Assembly (NCBI GenBank): GCA_036399495.1
Contig: DASWMZ010000059.1
Coordinates: 1-64,000, forward strand
DNA from: Paradesertivirga sp036399495
GTDB taxonomy: Bacteria; Bacteroidota; Bacteroidia; Sphingobacteriales; Sphingobacteriaceae
DNA length: 64,000 nt
Reading direction: 5' to 3'
Shown one piece after another: positions 14,887 through 24,443 of this stretch. Under the pieces are notes generated by a model. That model was not told where the DNA came from. It searched no databases and was given only the letters and a program-made list of their open reading frames with translations. Made by a program: the position numbers and the translations under genes. Each line of letters opens with the position of its first letter. Within the stretch, counting starts at the first letter, position 1.

Positions 14887-15477
14887 TTATCCCGCTTGCT
14901 TTTGAGCGCCTGTAGTATACCCCAATTCAATTATTCGGTCTTTTACTTTAACTGCAGGATTTCCCTGGTAAATAGAATAAGATTCTAAATTTTTATTTGC
15001 AACAGATCCAACCGCTAAGACACTATGTGATTTGCAGGTAACTCCAGGGCAGACCGTGGCTTTGGCTCCTATCCACACTCCATCTTCTAAGGTAATTCCG
15101 TTTACGATTAAGTCGAATGTGCTTAATTTAAAGTTATGATTACCGGTTAAAAGCATGGCCTGCTGAGATACACAAACGTTCTTACCAATTATTACCGGTG
15201 CAAGATTTTCAATATAACAGTCGGCAAGCCAGGAATGATCACCCAAAGTAAGGCGCCAGGGATATTTAATATGAACAAATGGCTTAATACGAACATCCTT
15301 ACCAATCTTCGCCCCAAATAGTCTCAGTATTGCAACAAGCACCACACTAAATGGCATTATGCCCGAGCGAAAAATAAGTGCGTCAACAAAATACCAAAGC
15401 AATACTTTAAATGTGGATGCCCCATGATTGAATCCCTTCGTATCGAACGCCTTTTTTAGTTGTGTCTCAGTATTCAT
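14887..15477 (-). CDS. WcaF-like hexapeptide acetyltransferase
   Basis: The 196-aa protein should O-acetylate a sugar residue using acetyl-CoA. After an N-terminal segment (KVLLWYFVDALIFRSGIMPFS) the left-handed beta-helix of hexapeptide repeats runs from about residue 55 to 175: IGKDVRIKP, LTLGDHSWLAD, VIIGKNVCVSQQAML, the active-site-like TGNHNF, and ITLEDGVWIGAKATVCPGV. The HNF pattern and length match the WcaF subgroup of colanic-acid-type loci. It follows the exosortase gene by 10 bp. Confidence 0.85.
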   Translation of the reverse strand: MNTETQLKKAFDTKGFNHGASTFKVLLWYFVDALIFRSGIMPFSVVLVAILRLFGAKIGKDVRIKPFVHIKYPWRLTLGDHSWLADCYIENLAPVIIGKNVCVSQQAMLLTGNHNFKLSTFDLIVNGITLEDGVWIGAKATVCPGVTCKSHSVLAVGSVANKNLESYSIYQGNPAVKVKDRIIELGYTTGAQKQAG

Positions 15478-15487
15478 AACAAATTAC

Positions 15488-16081
15488 TCAACTTACAGAT
15501 ATTACACCTGTAGGCTGTTTACGAACGGTATCTTCTGAAGTTTCGATTTTCTTGTTTATCCAAATATAAATGAGCACCATTAACGCCAAGTAAAGGATGA
15601 TGTTAAACAAATCATGGTGATCAATTATCTGTTTCATGTGGGAATGTTTCCAAAATCTCCCCAGAAGTATAAAGCGGAGAATGTTTAATGCTTGTATAAA
15701 TAACAGCCCCGCAGGTAAAAAAAAGTATTTGTTTTTGAGTGGCTTTGGAAATGCAATGACAAAGGCAGCAAAAAAGCTCATTACTCCAAATCCCAGGCAA
15801 TCATAGGCCATTATAAAGCCACCTCTTCCCGAAACACGCATCCAGATATCTGTGGTGAAAACCTGTTCGCCTAGCTGCCTGAGCAAAAAGGCTGTACTTT
15901 GCATTAAGAAGTATCGTAAGCCACTTATATAATTTAAATATTTCACAAAAAATGGCACATAATAACCTCCCGGGGCTACCAAGCCCATAAAAGCAATATT
16001 TAAATAATATAAAAAGGAAAATAATCCCAGAAACAGGATCAGGAAACGATAAGTTGGATTTTGCCAGAGAGAGTTAAGCAT
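15488..16081 (-). CDS. Exosortase-family membrane transpeptidase-like protein
   Basis: The 197-aa polytopic protein carries the exosortase/archaeosortase triad in order: Cys95 in AYDCLGFGVM, Arg136 in ALNILRFILLG, and His156 in HHDLFNIILY, each next to a membrane helix. In known systems these enzymes cut and transfer proteins with a C-terminal sorting signal, in loci linked to exopolysaccharide. The length is short, as in Bacteroidota types (I think XrtX/XrtY-like, from memory). It shares its strand and spacing with WcaF-like, GT and Wzy-like genes. A 136-bp gap precedes it. No certain substrate is in the window. Confidence 0.85.
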   Translation of the reverse strand: MLNSLWQNPTYRFLILFLGLFSFLYYLNIAFMGLVAPGGYYVPFFVKYLNYISGLRYFLMQSTAFLLRQLGEQVFTTDIWMRVSGRGGFIMAYDCLGFGVMSFFAAFVIAFPKPLKNKYFFLPAGLLFIQALNILRFILLGRFWKHSHMKQIIDHHDLFNIILYLALMVLIYIWINKKIETSEDTVRKQPTGVISVS

Positions 16082-16217
16082 TTTCTATGATATGTGCTTA
16101 ACATACGGCGTTTAAGGTAGGAGGTTACGTTTTTTAAGAGAAAGTCTTGATAATGAGGGGAGATACAATTAGTAAATAAGAAGTACATGTGAGGCTTGGG
16201 CCCTAAACTACTACTAA

Positions 16218-17066
16218 TTAATTGCCTTTCATTCTTTCCTTGATTTTTACATCTACTATCAATCTAAACCAAAATCCCTGTAAGAAATGAAATAAAAGGC
16301 CTGTTGTTCCATCAAGGATGCCTAGCTGGATAAAGATTCGGTAAAAAAAATATAAGAATGGCCTGAAACCTAAGGGTAGTTTCCACCAGATATTTTTTAG
16401 CCATGCGATCTTCTCATCGGGATTGCCAAAGAAACTTCCTTTTACTGTTTGAGAACGTAATAACTTCATTCGTTCTACTTCTTCGTCGGCAATCAAATCA
16501 CTGTAGCGATTATGTTTGTCAATCCAGAAGCTGATTTTGTTTTCTTTTAGATTCTCTTCTAATAGGTGTCCGTCTTTCCATATAATGGTTTTGCCTGGTA
16601 CAACAAACCGGTGATCCATGTTCTCATTTAAATCTGAAAACCCTATACCTCTACGGAACATCTTTAAAAGATATTTAGGATAATAACCACCATATTTCAG
16701 CCACTTACCTTTGAAGTAATTTTTTCGATTAAAGTAAATCCCATCTGCATCTTTAAAATCACTGTCTGTAAAGTTTTTTAGTTTTTCAAATAACTCTGGA
16801 GTTACAATTTGATCTGAATCCAAACCGATGATCCATGGTGTTGAGATGGGGAAACTATTTAAAGCGATATCCCATTGTTTGGGGTGATTCTCAAAATTAT
16901 GATGTTTAACTATAGCACCAAAATGGTTGCTTATTTCCAATGTCTTGTCAGTGCTTCCAGAATCAAGAATATAAATGGGGGCACTTAGCTCTGCAATAGA
17001 TTTGAGTAAACGTGGGAGATGAATCTCTTCATTATAGGCTAGAATTATAAATGAGAAATCAGCCAT
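16218..17066 (-). CDS. Glycosyltransferase family 2, WaaE/KdtX-like
   Basis: Starting at MADFSFIILAYNEEIHLPRLL (ATG 17064-17066) the protein has 282 aa. The GT-A nucleotide-sugar site is visible as YILDSGSTDKTLEI and the DxD as GLDSDQI. A long C-terminal part has WKDGHLLEENLKENKISFW and HNRYSD, as in the WaaE-like beta-glucosyltransferase group. It follows the methyltransferase by 43 bp. Donor and acceptor are unknown. An ATG four codons upstream is possible. Confidence 0.85.
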   Translation of the reverse strand: MADFSFIILAYNEEIHLPRLLKSIAELSAPIYILDSGSTDKTLEISNHFGAIVKHHNFENHPKQWDIALNSFPISTPWIIGLDSDQIVTPELFEKLKNFTDSDFKDADGIYFNRKNYFKGKWLKYGGYYPKYLLKMFRRGIGFSDLNENMDHRFVVPGKTIIWKDGHLLEENLKENKISFWIDKHNRYSDLIADEEVERMKLLRSQTVKGSFFGNPDEKIAWLKNIWWKLPLGFRPFLYFFYRIFIQLGILDGTTGLLFHFLQGFWFRLIVDVKIKERMKGN

Positions 17067-17109
17067 TTTTAAGAGCAAGAAGGTATATCGTTTTTACAAC
17101 CAATCGAAA

Positions 17110-17733
17110 TCATATCCTCGCTTTTACGAGCATCGACATCCATAAGTAAGGGAGTCTTCCGCATCCTTTAAAATCTGTAACGGTGAATCCTTTTTCTTCT
17201 AAGAGAGTTGTTAAGGATTTCTTTGACCAGAATTTTATATGGCCGCCATCCCACAACGGCCCTACATGTGCGTCCATTTTGCCGCTTAGAGCAAGTGCAA
17301 GATATTTCCAATATCCGTGATACGGCGTAGATAATATAAGTTCTCCACCGCCATTTTTTACAAGGGTTTTTTTAGAAAAATCAATAAATTTTCGCGGATC
17401 GTAAAGATGTTCAATAACTTCAGTTGATATGATTGTATCAAACGCGATGTTTTTCAAATTATCAGGTAGTTCATCAGAAGACAGATCCTGTAAAACAAAC
17501 CTTCCGGGATTAATTTTATTGGCTATGTTAATGCCTTCTTCCGATGCATCTGTGCCAAATACATTATACCCTTCTTTAAGTAAATAATTGGCCAATGCCC
17601 CATTCCCGCAACCTAAATCCAGTATAGTTTTATTTCTGCCTTTATCAAGCAAAGCAATTAGCTTTTCACGAATATATGAATGTGAATGGGTTTGCTCTGA
17701 ATTATTGTATCCGTAATCTTTATATTCTGACAT
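17110..17733 (-). CDS. Class I SAM-dependent methyltransferase
   Basis: The 207-aa protein has SAM motif I as TILDLGCGNGALANYL (about residues 35-50), the acidic end of strand 2 in FGTDASEEGI, and DTIISTEVIEHLYDP with SKKTLVKNGGGELILSTPYHGYW, an Ubi/UbiG-like fold. It probably methylates a sugar or a lipid-linked intermediate, given its place between a GT4 and a GT2 gene. The substrate cannot be read. Confidence 0.85.
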   Translation of the reverse strand: MSEYKDYGYNNSEQTHSHSYIREKLIALLDKGRNKTILDLGCGNGALANYLLKEGYNVFGTDASEEGINIANKINPGRFVLQDLSSDELPDNLKNIAFDTIISTEVIEHLYDPRKFIDFSKKTLVKNGGGELILSTPYHGYWKYLALALSGKMDAHVGPLWDGGHIKFWSKKSLTTLLEEKGFTVTDFKGCGRLPYLWMSMLVKARI

Positions 17734-17789
17734 TTTGGTTTGCTACGATATTAACTGACTGCTCATTTAATCAAGTTAGCGGTTTGTAA

Positions 17790-18986
17790 TTAATAACTTA
17801 TGCACAAGTTATACATCTCTATATATCTTTTACTAATTTTTTCGTCCGAAAAGTCATTTCTAATAGTGTCCGGTGCTTCACTTCTTATGCGTTCTCTCTT
17901 TACAAGATCCTTATTTGCTTCTTTTAATTTTAGTATTAAGTCCAGCTCATTAAATTGGCATACCCAGCCAAAATCCTTTTTCAATACATAATCACTTAAG
18001 CCAACATTACCTGTTATGATAACCGGTGTTCCACAAGCTAGGCTTTCAATAACGACATTTGCAAAATTTTCATCATATGAAGGCAATATGAGCGCATCAT
18101 ATTTAGCCATAATCTCGAACTTCTTCTCTGGAGCCTGCTGGCCTATCCAGGAGATCTTGTTTCCAATTTTAAGCAAGTTAGTTAAGTTCTTTAGTTGCGT
18201 TACATACTCTTGGTCGCCTCCGCCAGCTACCGTCAAATGAAAAGTAAAATCGAGTTTCTGGAGCGCATGAAATAACAATTCTAAACCCTTTTTATGTTCA
18301 ATTCTAGAGAAAAAAAGTAACTCAAATGTTTTCTTCTTCTGAGGTAATGGCTTGGACGGGTCGGTGTTTAATATCGCGTGACCTGGAAGTTTTATGTATT
18401 TTAAAGGTAATGTGACCAGATTAGGAATAACTGAAATGCCTTTAGGCTTAAACAATTTCATAATTGCTGCCCGCTCGTTTTCGCTGGTGGCGTGGATATG
18501 GCAGCGTTTCAAGAGTCGCTTGCCTAACAAAAAGTGAATGCTCTTTTTAATAAAATCATTTTTATTGCCAAAAGAATATGTACTTAAGGTTCCTCGGGGA
18601 GATAAAATTACCGGAACTTTTTTGAGGATAGCGATGAGACAACTAAAGATTGATACCAGGTTCCACCATGCGTGGATATGTATAATTAGCGGATTATTCT
18701 TCGCTTTTGCCGTATTTATCTTTTCAATCAAACCGATATATAATTGAGGACTAAAATGGGTATGATCTCGAGTTAGTCTTTTATAGTATGTAACAGGAAC
18801 ACCATCTACATTCATAGCTCTGGCCGGGACCAGGTCTAGCTCGACTTTGCCATTAGCTGTTGTGGTCAACACTGCTACATCTACCGAGCTTTGCATTAAG
18901 ACCTCAGATAGTTTTGAAACAGACATGGTGGGGCCACCATAAATGAATGCGGGTTTATAGGATGCGTTTATGATTAGAATCTTCAA
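17790..18986 (-). CDS. Glycosyltransferase family 4
   Basis: The 398-aa GT-B enzyme begins with a TTG codon directly next to the upstream stop: MKILIINASYKPAFIYGGPTMS. The N-domain has HIHAWWNLVS and SPRGTLSTYSFG; the C-domain has LFFSRIEHKKGLELLFHAL and the EX7E-like site SYDENFANVVIESLACGTPVIIT. It abuts the two Wzy-like genes. GTs of this kind accompany Bacteroidota exosortase loci as far as I recall. Sugar donor unknown. Confidence 0.88.
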   Translation of the reverse strand: MKILIINASYKPAFIYGGPTMSVSKLSEVLMQSSVDVAVLTTTANGKVELDLVPARAMNVDGVPVTYYKRLTRDHTHFSPQLYIGLIEKINTAKAKNNPLIIHIHAWWNLVSIFSCLIAILKKVPVILSPRGTLSTYSFGNKNDFIKKSIHFLLGKRLLKRCHIHATSENERAAIMKLFKPKGISVIPNLVTLPLKYIKLPGHAILNTDPSKPLPQKKKTFELLFFSRIEHKKGLELLFHALQKLDFTFHLTVAGGGDQEYVTQLKNLTNLLKIGNKISWIGQQAPEKKFEIMAKYDALILPSYDENFANVVIESLACGTPVIITGNVGLSDYVLKKDFGWVCQFNELDLILKLKEANKDLVKRERIRSEAPDTIRNDFSDEKISKRYIEMYNLCISY

Positions 18987-20471
18987 CTAGACTTTTTGTA
19001 ATAAATTCGCAAATTTCAATACTCTAAACAAAATAATCATTGCTATAAAGCTCCAAAATACCGTGTTAACCATAAACTCAATAGTCTCTCCCCGCCATAG
19101 CTGTTGAAAAAAGCCATTGTATATAATTATACAGCCAATTCCATATCCCCCGAATAGATTTTCAGATTTATTACAAAACCATTGACTTATGCTTCCGAGG
19201 AAGAACATATACAAAATCACACCAATGATACCGGCACTCACATATCCGTCTACTATTGGTCGCGTTTTGGCTGATACATTTGAATTCCTGTTTATTACAC
19301 CAGCTTCGTACACTCTTTCCATCGCCAGTGTTTCAGTAATAGGTTTATCTTTCCAAAGTGCACGCGGAATAACCGCAAATAAAGCATTTAAGGGCAATTG
19401 AGTATAATAGTATGAATTATACTGCGGTATGGTTCGCACAAATTCAGTAAACATTCCTATTTCACTTAATCTGTGTGCTAAAAAATCCCAATTATCTTCA
19501 TAATGCTGATTGCCTTGCTCCTCTTCTTCCTGAAAAACAGTATCAAATGCTTCTGAACGGGCTTCTTCAACAGATGCATCGCCTGACCAGGCATGTTTAC
19601 GGAAAACACTAATATATGTTGAGGAGATAAGCAAGGCTATAGCGAAAAGAGGAATTGAAAAAATAAGTACCAATCTTCGTTTATAAGGGAATAAAAAACA
19701 GCCAATTAATATAAAATTAATTAAAATAGGTTCTTTAAATCCTGATAAGGTTGAATTAATAACGTTTAAAATAAATATGCCACCACCCCAGAGTAAATAT
19801 TTTAGATTTTTATCAATGATGCCCTGTACAAAAATAAATGCGCCGCTTACGATTGCTGCATTGTACAGACTAATAGAAAATTGTGACAAGGATTGAATCC
19901 GTGCAAAAAAAATACTGAAAAAAAACAATACAATACAAATACGGATAATCCAAATCTGCTGCGGAATTACCAGAGTCGGACTATAGGATGGCCGTTCGCG
20001 ATAATGCTTGCTTTGAACTAAAAGAATACCTGTTACAAATGCAGCATGACCTAAAACGGATAAACGCTGACATTTTGCTATCAGACCTAATGGTTCCTGT
20101 AAAGAAAGCACATTAATAACATGCACATGATCGAAATACTTGTATCCCAAAGTATCCAATAAATAAAAGAGTGAGGTGCAGCACATAAAGCCTGCAAATA
20201 TCAACTGCTGTAGAAATATTGGACGCATAATCTGCTGATGTGCAGGCAGGTCGGGTAAAATATATCGATGTGAGGAGAACCATGTTTGATAAAATATAAA
20301 AAAAGACCCAAGCCAGGCAATCAAATAAGAGGTAAGAGGAGCTCCTTGAAAAATAGTTGACACTAACCATGGCAAAAACAGGCTTACCAATAACGTATTT
20401 TTTGGTAAAATGGTAGACCTTGTATCTGATGCTAAGGGCTTTTCGAAATGAAATGCTTTTAATGTTTTCAA
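18987..20471 (-). CDS. Wzy-like polymerase, second tandem copy
   Basis: The 494-aa polytopic protein shows about a dozen membrane helices and a large loop with HRLSEIGMFTEFVRTIPQYNS and FAVIPRALWKDKPITETLAMERVYEAG, close to the same segment of the neighbouring 20486-21925 protein. It lies 14 bp downstream of that gene and likely arose from it by duplication. Relatives are annotated, to my memory, as exosortase-associated Wzy-like proteins, expected to polymerise lipid-linked repeat units. The start is TTG. Function is inferred from topology and context. Confidence 0.8.
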   Translation of the reverse strand: MKTLKAFHFEKPLASDTRSTILPKNTLLVSLFLPWLVSTIFQGAPLTSYLIAWLGSFFIFYQTWFSSHRYILPDLPAHQQIMRPIFLQQLIFAGFMCCTSLFYLLDTLGYKYFDHVHVINVLSLQEPLGLIAKCQRLSVLGHAAFVTGILLVQSKHYRERPSYSPTLVIPQQIWIIRICIVLFFFSIFFARIQSLSQFSISLYNAAIVSGAFIFVQGIIDKNLKYLLWGGGIFILNVINSTLSGFKEPILINFILIGCFLFPYKRRLVLIFSIPLFAIALLISSTYISVFRKHAWSGDASVEEARSEAFDTVFQEEEEQGNQHYEDNWDFLAHRLSEIGMFTEFVRTIPQYNSYYYTQLPLNALFAVIPRALWKDKPITETLAMERVYEAGVINRNSNVSAKTRPIVDGYVSAGIIGVILYMFFLGSISQWFCNKSENLFGGYGIGCIIIYNGFFQQLWRGETIEFMVNTVFWSFIAMIILFRVLKFANLLQKV

Positions 20472-20485
20472 AAGACTCTGAGATT

Positions 20486-21925
20486 TTACTGAATTTTTTT
20501 TAAGATTCGATTACCTTTTAAAATTTTAAAAATCACAAACATTGTAAATAAACTCCAGAATACTGAATTAACCAAAAATTCGAAAGTGAGCCCGCGCCAT
20601 AACATTTGAAATAATCCTGAATAAATAAGAGCGGTGCCAATTACATATCCTCCGAATAACTTTTCAGCTTTTACAGAAATTAATTGCGCCAAAGCACCGT
20701 ATATGATAAAAGTGACAAACACTGCGATGACCCCTCCCGATAAATAGGCATCTACAGCTACCTGGGGTTTTGCCGATACTATAGCACCCCTCTCAATCAC
20801 ATCAGCTGCATAAACCCGCTCCATTACTAAGTGCTCTGTTATAGGCTTCTTAGACCAAAACATGCGGGGGATTATCGACATTATAGATTGTTCAACTAGT
20901 TCTAATCCATAGTAGTCAATAATATCTGGTGTTGACCGGGCATACTTGGTAAACATTTCGATTTCGCTTAATCTACTTGTTAAAAAAGCCCAATTGGTTG
21001 CTGCTTTTTCAGATTCGTCCTGAGTTTTTATATCTTCTATGGCATAACTTGAGGCTTCCTCTACGGTAAAACTACCTGACGACATTAATAACCTGAATGT
21101 ATTTACATACGCGGGTAAAACCGACATCAAAAAGAACAAAAACGGCAAGAAGATAATATATATTAATTTTTTGTAATAGGGATATAAAAATATACCTAAT
21201 ATTAAGACACTTACAATAACCGGCTCTTTGAACCCTGAGAGTAACGCAGTTATGAGGTTGGAAATATATAGAAACGAGCAGATCAGCGTGTTTAATGCTT
21301 TTTTTTTGGGTATAGCGTAAGCTAACGCGAGAGTACCCGCCGTAAAGCTGAGTGTAGCCAGTTGATTGTAAAATTGGTATAGATCCCGGTTGATTTTAAA
21401 TAGTAAAGCGATCGGCAGCGTGATCAAGGCAAATTTCAAGAGAAAATTGGGGAGGGTTGATTCGTCAATCCGGTACTCAGACTTCTCATAATTCATAAAA
21501 AATAAAATCCCTGTTACCATGGCCGCATGGCCCAGGCAATAATAACGCTGGCATTTTGCAACAAGCTCTAGCTCTAAATAGTCGGGAACATAGAGAACAG
21601 GCGCTTCGAAGTTTTCATAACCCAATACACTGCTGAAGTAAAAAATAGAGGTTAGGCACATGTAGCTGGCAAAAATGATTTGCGTCAGAAATATGGGGCG
21701 CATAAATTGTTGAGGGATACTTAAATCATTGGGTATTGCCCTTATGTTTCCTGTTAATGTTAAAAAAAAGATGAGAAAAGACCCTGCCCAAGCCGTGAGA
21801 TAAGAAGCAATAGGATTATTACTAATCAACAGACTGAGTAGCCAGGGTAAATAAAGCAATAGGTATCGCTCCCCAGCGAGTGTCTTTTCAGATAATTTAT
21901 CAAAATTGTAAACCTTATTTTGCAT
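20486..21925 (-). CDS. Wzy-like polymerase, first tandem copy
   Basis: The 479-aa membrane protein has many helices and the same landmarks as its neighbour: LPWLLSLLISNNPIASYLTAW, RPIFLTQIIFASYMCLTSIFY, a charged loop, SRLSEIEMFTKYARSTPD, and IPRMFWSKKPITEHLVMERVYAA. These conserved patches place it in the same family as 18987-20471. It overlaps the upstream GT4 by 11 bp. Polymerase or ligase activity is an inference. Two diverged copies side by side suggest separate roles, such as different linkages or a polymerase and a ligase. Confidence 0.8.
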   Translation of the reverse strand: MQNKVYNFDKLSEKTLAGERYLLLYLPWLLSLLISNNPIASYLTAWAGSFLIFFLTLTGNIRAIPNDLSIPQQFMRPIFLTQIIFASYMCLTSIFYFSSVLGYENFEAPVLYVPDYLELELVAKCQRYYCLGHAAMVTGILFFMNYEKSEYRIDESTLPNFLLKFALITLPIALLFKINRDLYQFYNQLATLSFTAGTLALAYAIPKKKALNTLICSFLYISNLITALLSGFKEPVIVSVLILGIFLYPYYKKLIYIIFLPFLFFLMSVLPAYVNTFRLLMSSGSFTVEEASSYAIEDIKTQDESEKAATNWAFLTSRLSEIEMFTKYARSTPDIIDYYGLELVEQSIMSIIPRMFWSKKPITEHLVMERVYAADVIERGAIVSAKPQVAVDAYLSGGVIAVFVTFIIYGALAQLISVKAEKLFGGYVIGTALIYSGLFQMLWRGLTFEFLVNSVFWSLFTMFVIFKILKGNRILKKIQ

Positions 21926-23084
21926 CGCTATTAATGCAATCTTCTATTATCAGAGCTTGCTTTTCAATCGTCCACTCTTTAATCATACTCAACGAATTTT
22001 CACCCATCTTATTTAGCTCTTTTAGATCTTTAACCAAAATGCTAAGCTTTTCTAGCAAATGTGGACCAGACCCATGCCTAAATACCGCTCCATTATGCCC
22101 CTCATTTATCAAATCTTCAGCGCAACCCACTCTGTCAGAGACTAATATTGCCTTTCCACATGCCATTGCTTCATTGACCGCAAGCCCCCATGTTTCTCCA
22201 GGGCCTTTTGACGGAAGACAGAACAGGTCGCAAGCCTGATAGATTACAGGCATTTGTTGCTGATTTTGAAAGTCAAGAAAGTGCAGATGGTGTTTATTGG
22301 GAATGTTATCACGTGCTTCCAGAAGCCTTTCTTTCAGTACCCCTTCACCTACAATTAATAAATGAACATGAGGTTTATTTAATTGAGAAAATGCTTTCAA
22401 AAGTAACTCAGGATCTTTTTTGGGTTCCAGTTTGCCAGCAAACAGTATCAGTATATCATGTGGATCAATATTAAACCTGGCTCTTAGTTCTTGTGCTTCA
22501 TCGTTTCTGTCAATTTGAAATCGTTTATTATCTATTGCATGCGGGGCAAAATGTAATTGTTCTTTAGACAAACCGAACTTTTCATAATAGCGTTTATTTG
22601 CAGCCCCAACAAAGAAAGTATGGTCAACAAAGCTGTACACCCAACGTAAAAAGAGATACCTGAAAAACTTCCGTAGGCCTGAACTTGAATCTTCAAGTGT
22701 TGAATCGCCTCTGAACCAAATTGGAATTTTTCCACAATAGTGCCTCATTATGGAAAGATGACTTTGGAATGCCCATCCATAAACTAATATCGCATCTGGA
22801 TTATACATTTTTATTTCATGTTTAATACCCGGATTGCTAATACCCGTGAAATGATGTGACCCCGGGCCCTTAGAGGAATTTTTTAAAAACACATACGGGT
22901 AACCATCTAATAAGGGTATATCCCAACTTATATTCTTTCCGAAACCCGGATCATGCTTGTTTGATGATGCTTCTCCCCAGGTATAAAACACTTTTATGGA
23001 AATGTTATTTCTCTGGTGCAATAATTTAAACACAGGTGCATAATACTGGATAGGATGTGTGGTGATTATTGCAAGCTTTTTCAC
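21915..23084 (-). CDS. Glycosyltransferase family 4
   Basis: The 389-aa GT-B enzyme starts at GTG with MKKLAIITTHPIQYYAPVF. Sites visible are HFAPHAIDNKRF, ILFAGKLEPKKDPELLLKAF and the C-domain CLPSKGPGETWGLAVNEAMACGKAILVS with EX7E. It overlaps the first Wzy-like gene by 11 bp. The first residues THPIQYY are typical of a GT4 subset. Confidence 0.88.
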   Translation of the reverse strand: MKKLAIITTHPIQYYAPVFKLLHQRNNISIKVFYTWGEASSNKHDPGFGKNISWDIPLLDGYPYVFLKNSSKGPGSHHFTGISNPGIKHEIKMYNPDAILVYGWAFQSHLSIMRHYCGKIPIWFRGDSTLEDSSSGLRKFFRYLFLRWVYSFVDHTFFVGAANKRYYEKFGLSKEQLHFAPHAIDNKRFQIDRNDEAQELRARFNIDPHDILILFAGKLEPKKDPELLLKAFSQLNKPHVHLLIVGEGVLKERLLEARDNIPNKHHLHFLDFQNQQQMPVIYQACDLFCLPSKGPGETWGLAVNEAMACGKAILVSDRVGCAEDLINEGHNGAVFRHGSGPHLLEKLSILVKDLKELNKMGENSLSMIKEWTIEKQALIIEDCINSDAK

Positions 23085-23089
23085 TAATG

Positions 23090-24406
23090 CTAAGAGTTGT
23101 ATTTATTCGATCTGCGATTGGCTTGTTTAAGTGAAGCTAAAACTTTGTCAAAAAAAGCACACTGCTTTAATGTCATATTTTGGGCAGAGTAAGTGCTGAA
23201 CATTTCCCAATCAGTAGCATATTCAGCGTTTTTAATATTTAGAAGAAAAGTACTTATCACCTTCGTTGAGTTACCTGGGTCGTCTAATGCAATCACTTCA
23301 CCAACCCTACAATCTTTTATGATATCATAGGCACTACTTTGAGAGTTAAAAATGGCAAGTAAAGGTTTGCGTGCCATGATATAGGGATAAATCTTCGAGG
23401 CCGTGTACTGAGGATCATTTGATCCTAGAACGACTAAAGCATCTGCTTTCATCAGACAATTAATTCCTTCATAAAAAGGAACTCTGTCAGTTTGCTCGAT
23501 GACATATTCGGATACACCAATTTCTTCCGCAAGGGGTTTAACAGTCAATTTTCCCTTGCCTAAAGGAGCATAGCTTGTGCCTATAAAGTGAAATCGATAA
23601 CCTGACAGTAACTCGGGGGAGCTTAACAAACCGTCTTTAAATCCTTCGAACAACAGCCGAATAGCACTCTCCATATCATGCCCTCCACGCCCCACGTAAA
23701 CCACATTAATCAGGTCTTGATCGATTGGAAAATTTGACTTTAATAAGTGCTGATTTACTGAAGTTATCTCGAAATCCTTTTCAAACGCCCCAAACGTAAT
23801 TACTTCTGCAGGTATCTTCGCAAGTTGCGGATACCTGGTTTTTAATTCTTTTATGTACCCTTCTGAAACGCTGATTAATCCATCGACAGCCTCCATTGCA
23901 ATAGGTTCGAGATATTTGTTGAGTCTGTATGAAAACCAGTATTTTGCAGGTCTCTCCGATTTTGGCTTGTTGCGATAATATTCAGAATGCCATGGGTCCT
24001 GCATGTCTATAACATAAGGAACTTTGAATTTTTTTTTCCAATAGGCTCCAAGTATGCAAACCGGAAATTGGGTTGTTGAAAAATAAATCAGATCATACTG
24101 CTTCTGTTTAAGGAGCATATTCACTCTAGTTTTGAAAAACAATAGTGATCGTAAGGCGATGCTACCCATGCCCAATTTAGATGTTAGATTTTTCGAAAAG
24201 GCCGAAACGGTATGTACCACAGCATTTGTTGGCACACTTTTGATTAAAAGGTTATCCTTTACCGTATCAGAATAAGATGGATCTACGGTAACAACTTCGG
24301 CTTCCCACCCAAAGTTGTTAAAATATGGTAAGCTCATTCTTACCCGTTGCATATCCGCAGAATTAGATGGAGGAAAGTAAGGGGAAATAATGAGAACACG
24401 CTTCAT
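23090..24406 (-). CDS. GT-B glycosyltransferase (GT4-like)
   Basis: The 438-aa protein begins MKRVLIISPYFPPSNSADMQRVRMS, as in many GT4-type enzymes. The C-domain has INVVYVGRGGHDMESAIRLL, YRFHFIGTSYAPL and KADALVVLGSNDPQYTASKIYPYIMA. A clear EX7E motif is not obvious, so the subfamily is uncertain. It sits 37 bp downstream of the 24444-25427 gene and 5 bp before the next GT4. Confidence 0.78.
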   Translation of the reverse strand: MKRVLIISPYFPPSNSADMQRVRMSLPYFNNFGWEAEVVTVDPSYSDTVKDNLLIKSVPTNAVVHTVSAFSKNLTSKLGMGSIALRSLLFFKTRVNMLLKQKQYDLIYFSTTQFPVCILGAYWKKKFKVPYVIDMQDPWHSEYYRNKPKSERPAKYWFSYRLNKYLEPIAMEAVDGLISVSEGYIKELKTRYPQLAKIPAEVITFGAFEKDFEITSVNQHLLKSNFPIDQDLINVVYVGRGGHDMESAIRLLFEGFKDGLLSSPELLSGYRFHFIGTSYAPLGKGKLTVKPLAEEIGVSEYVIEQTDRVPFYEGINCLMKADALVVLGSNDPQYTASKIYPYIMARKPLLAIFNSQSSAYDIIKDCRVGEVIALDDPGNSTKVISTFLLNIKNAEYATDWEMFSTYSAQNMTLKQCAFFDKVLASLKQANRRSNKYNS

Positions 24407-24443
24407 TAGTTACTTAGACAGATTCTATTTATGCAAGGCTTAG

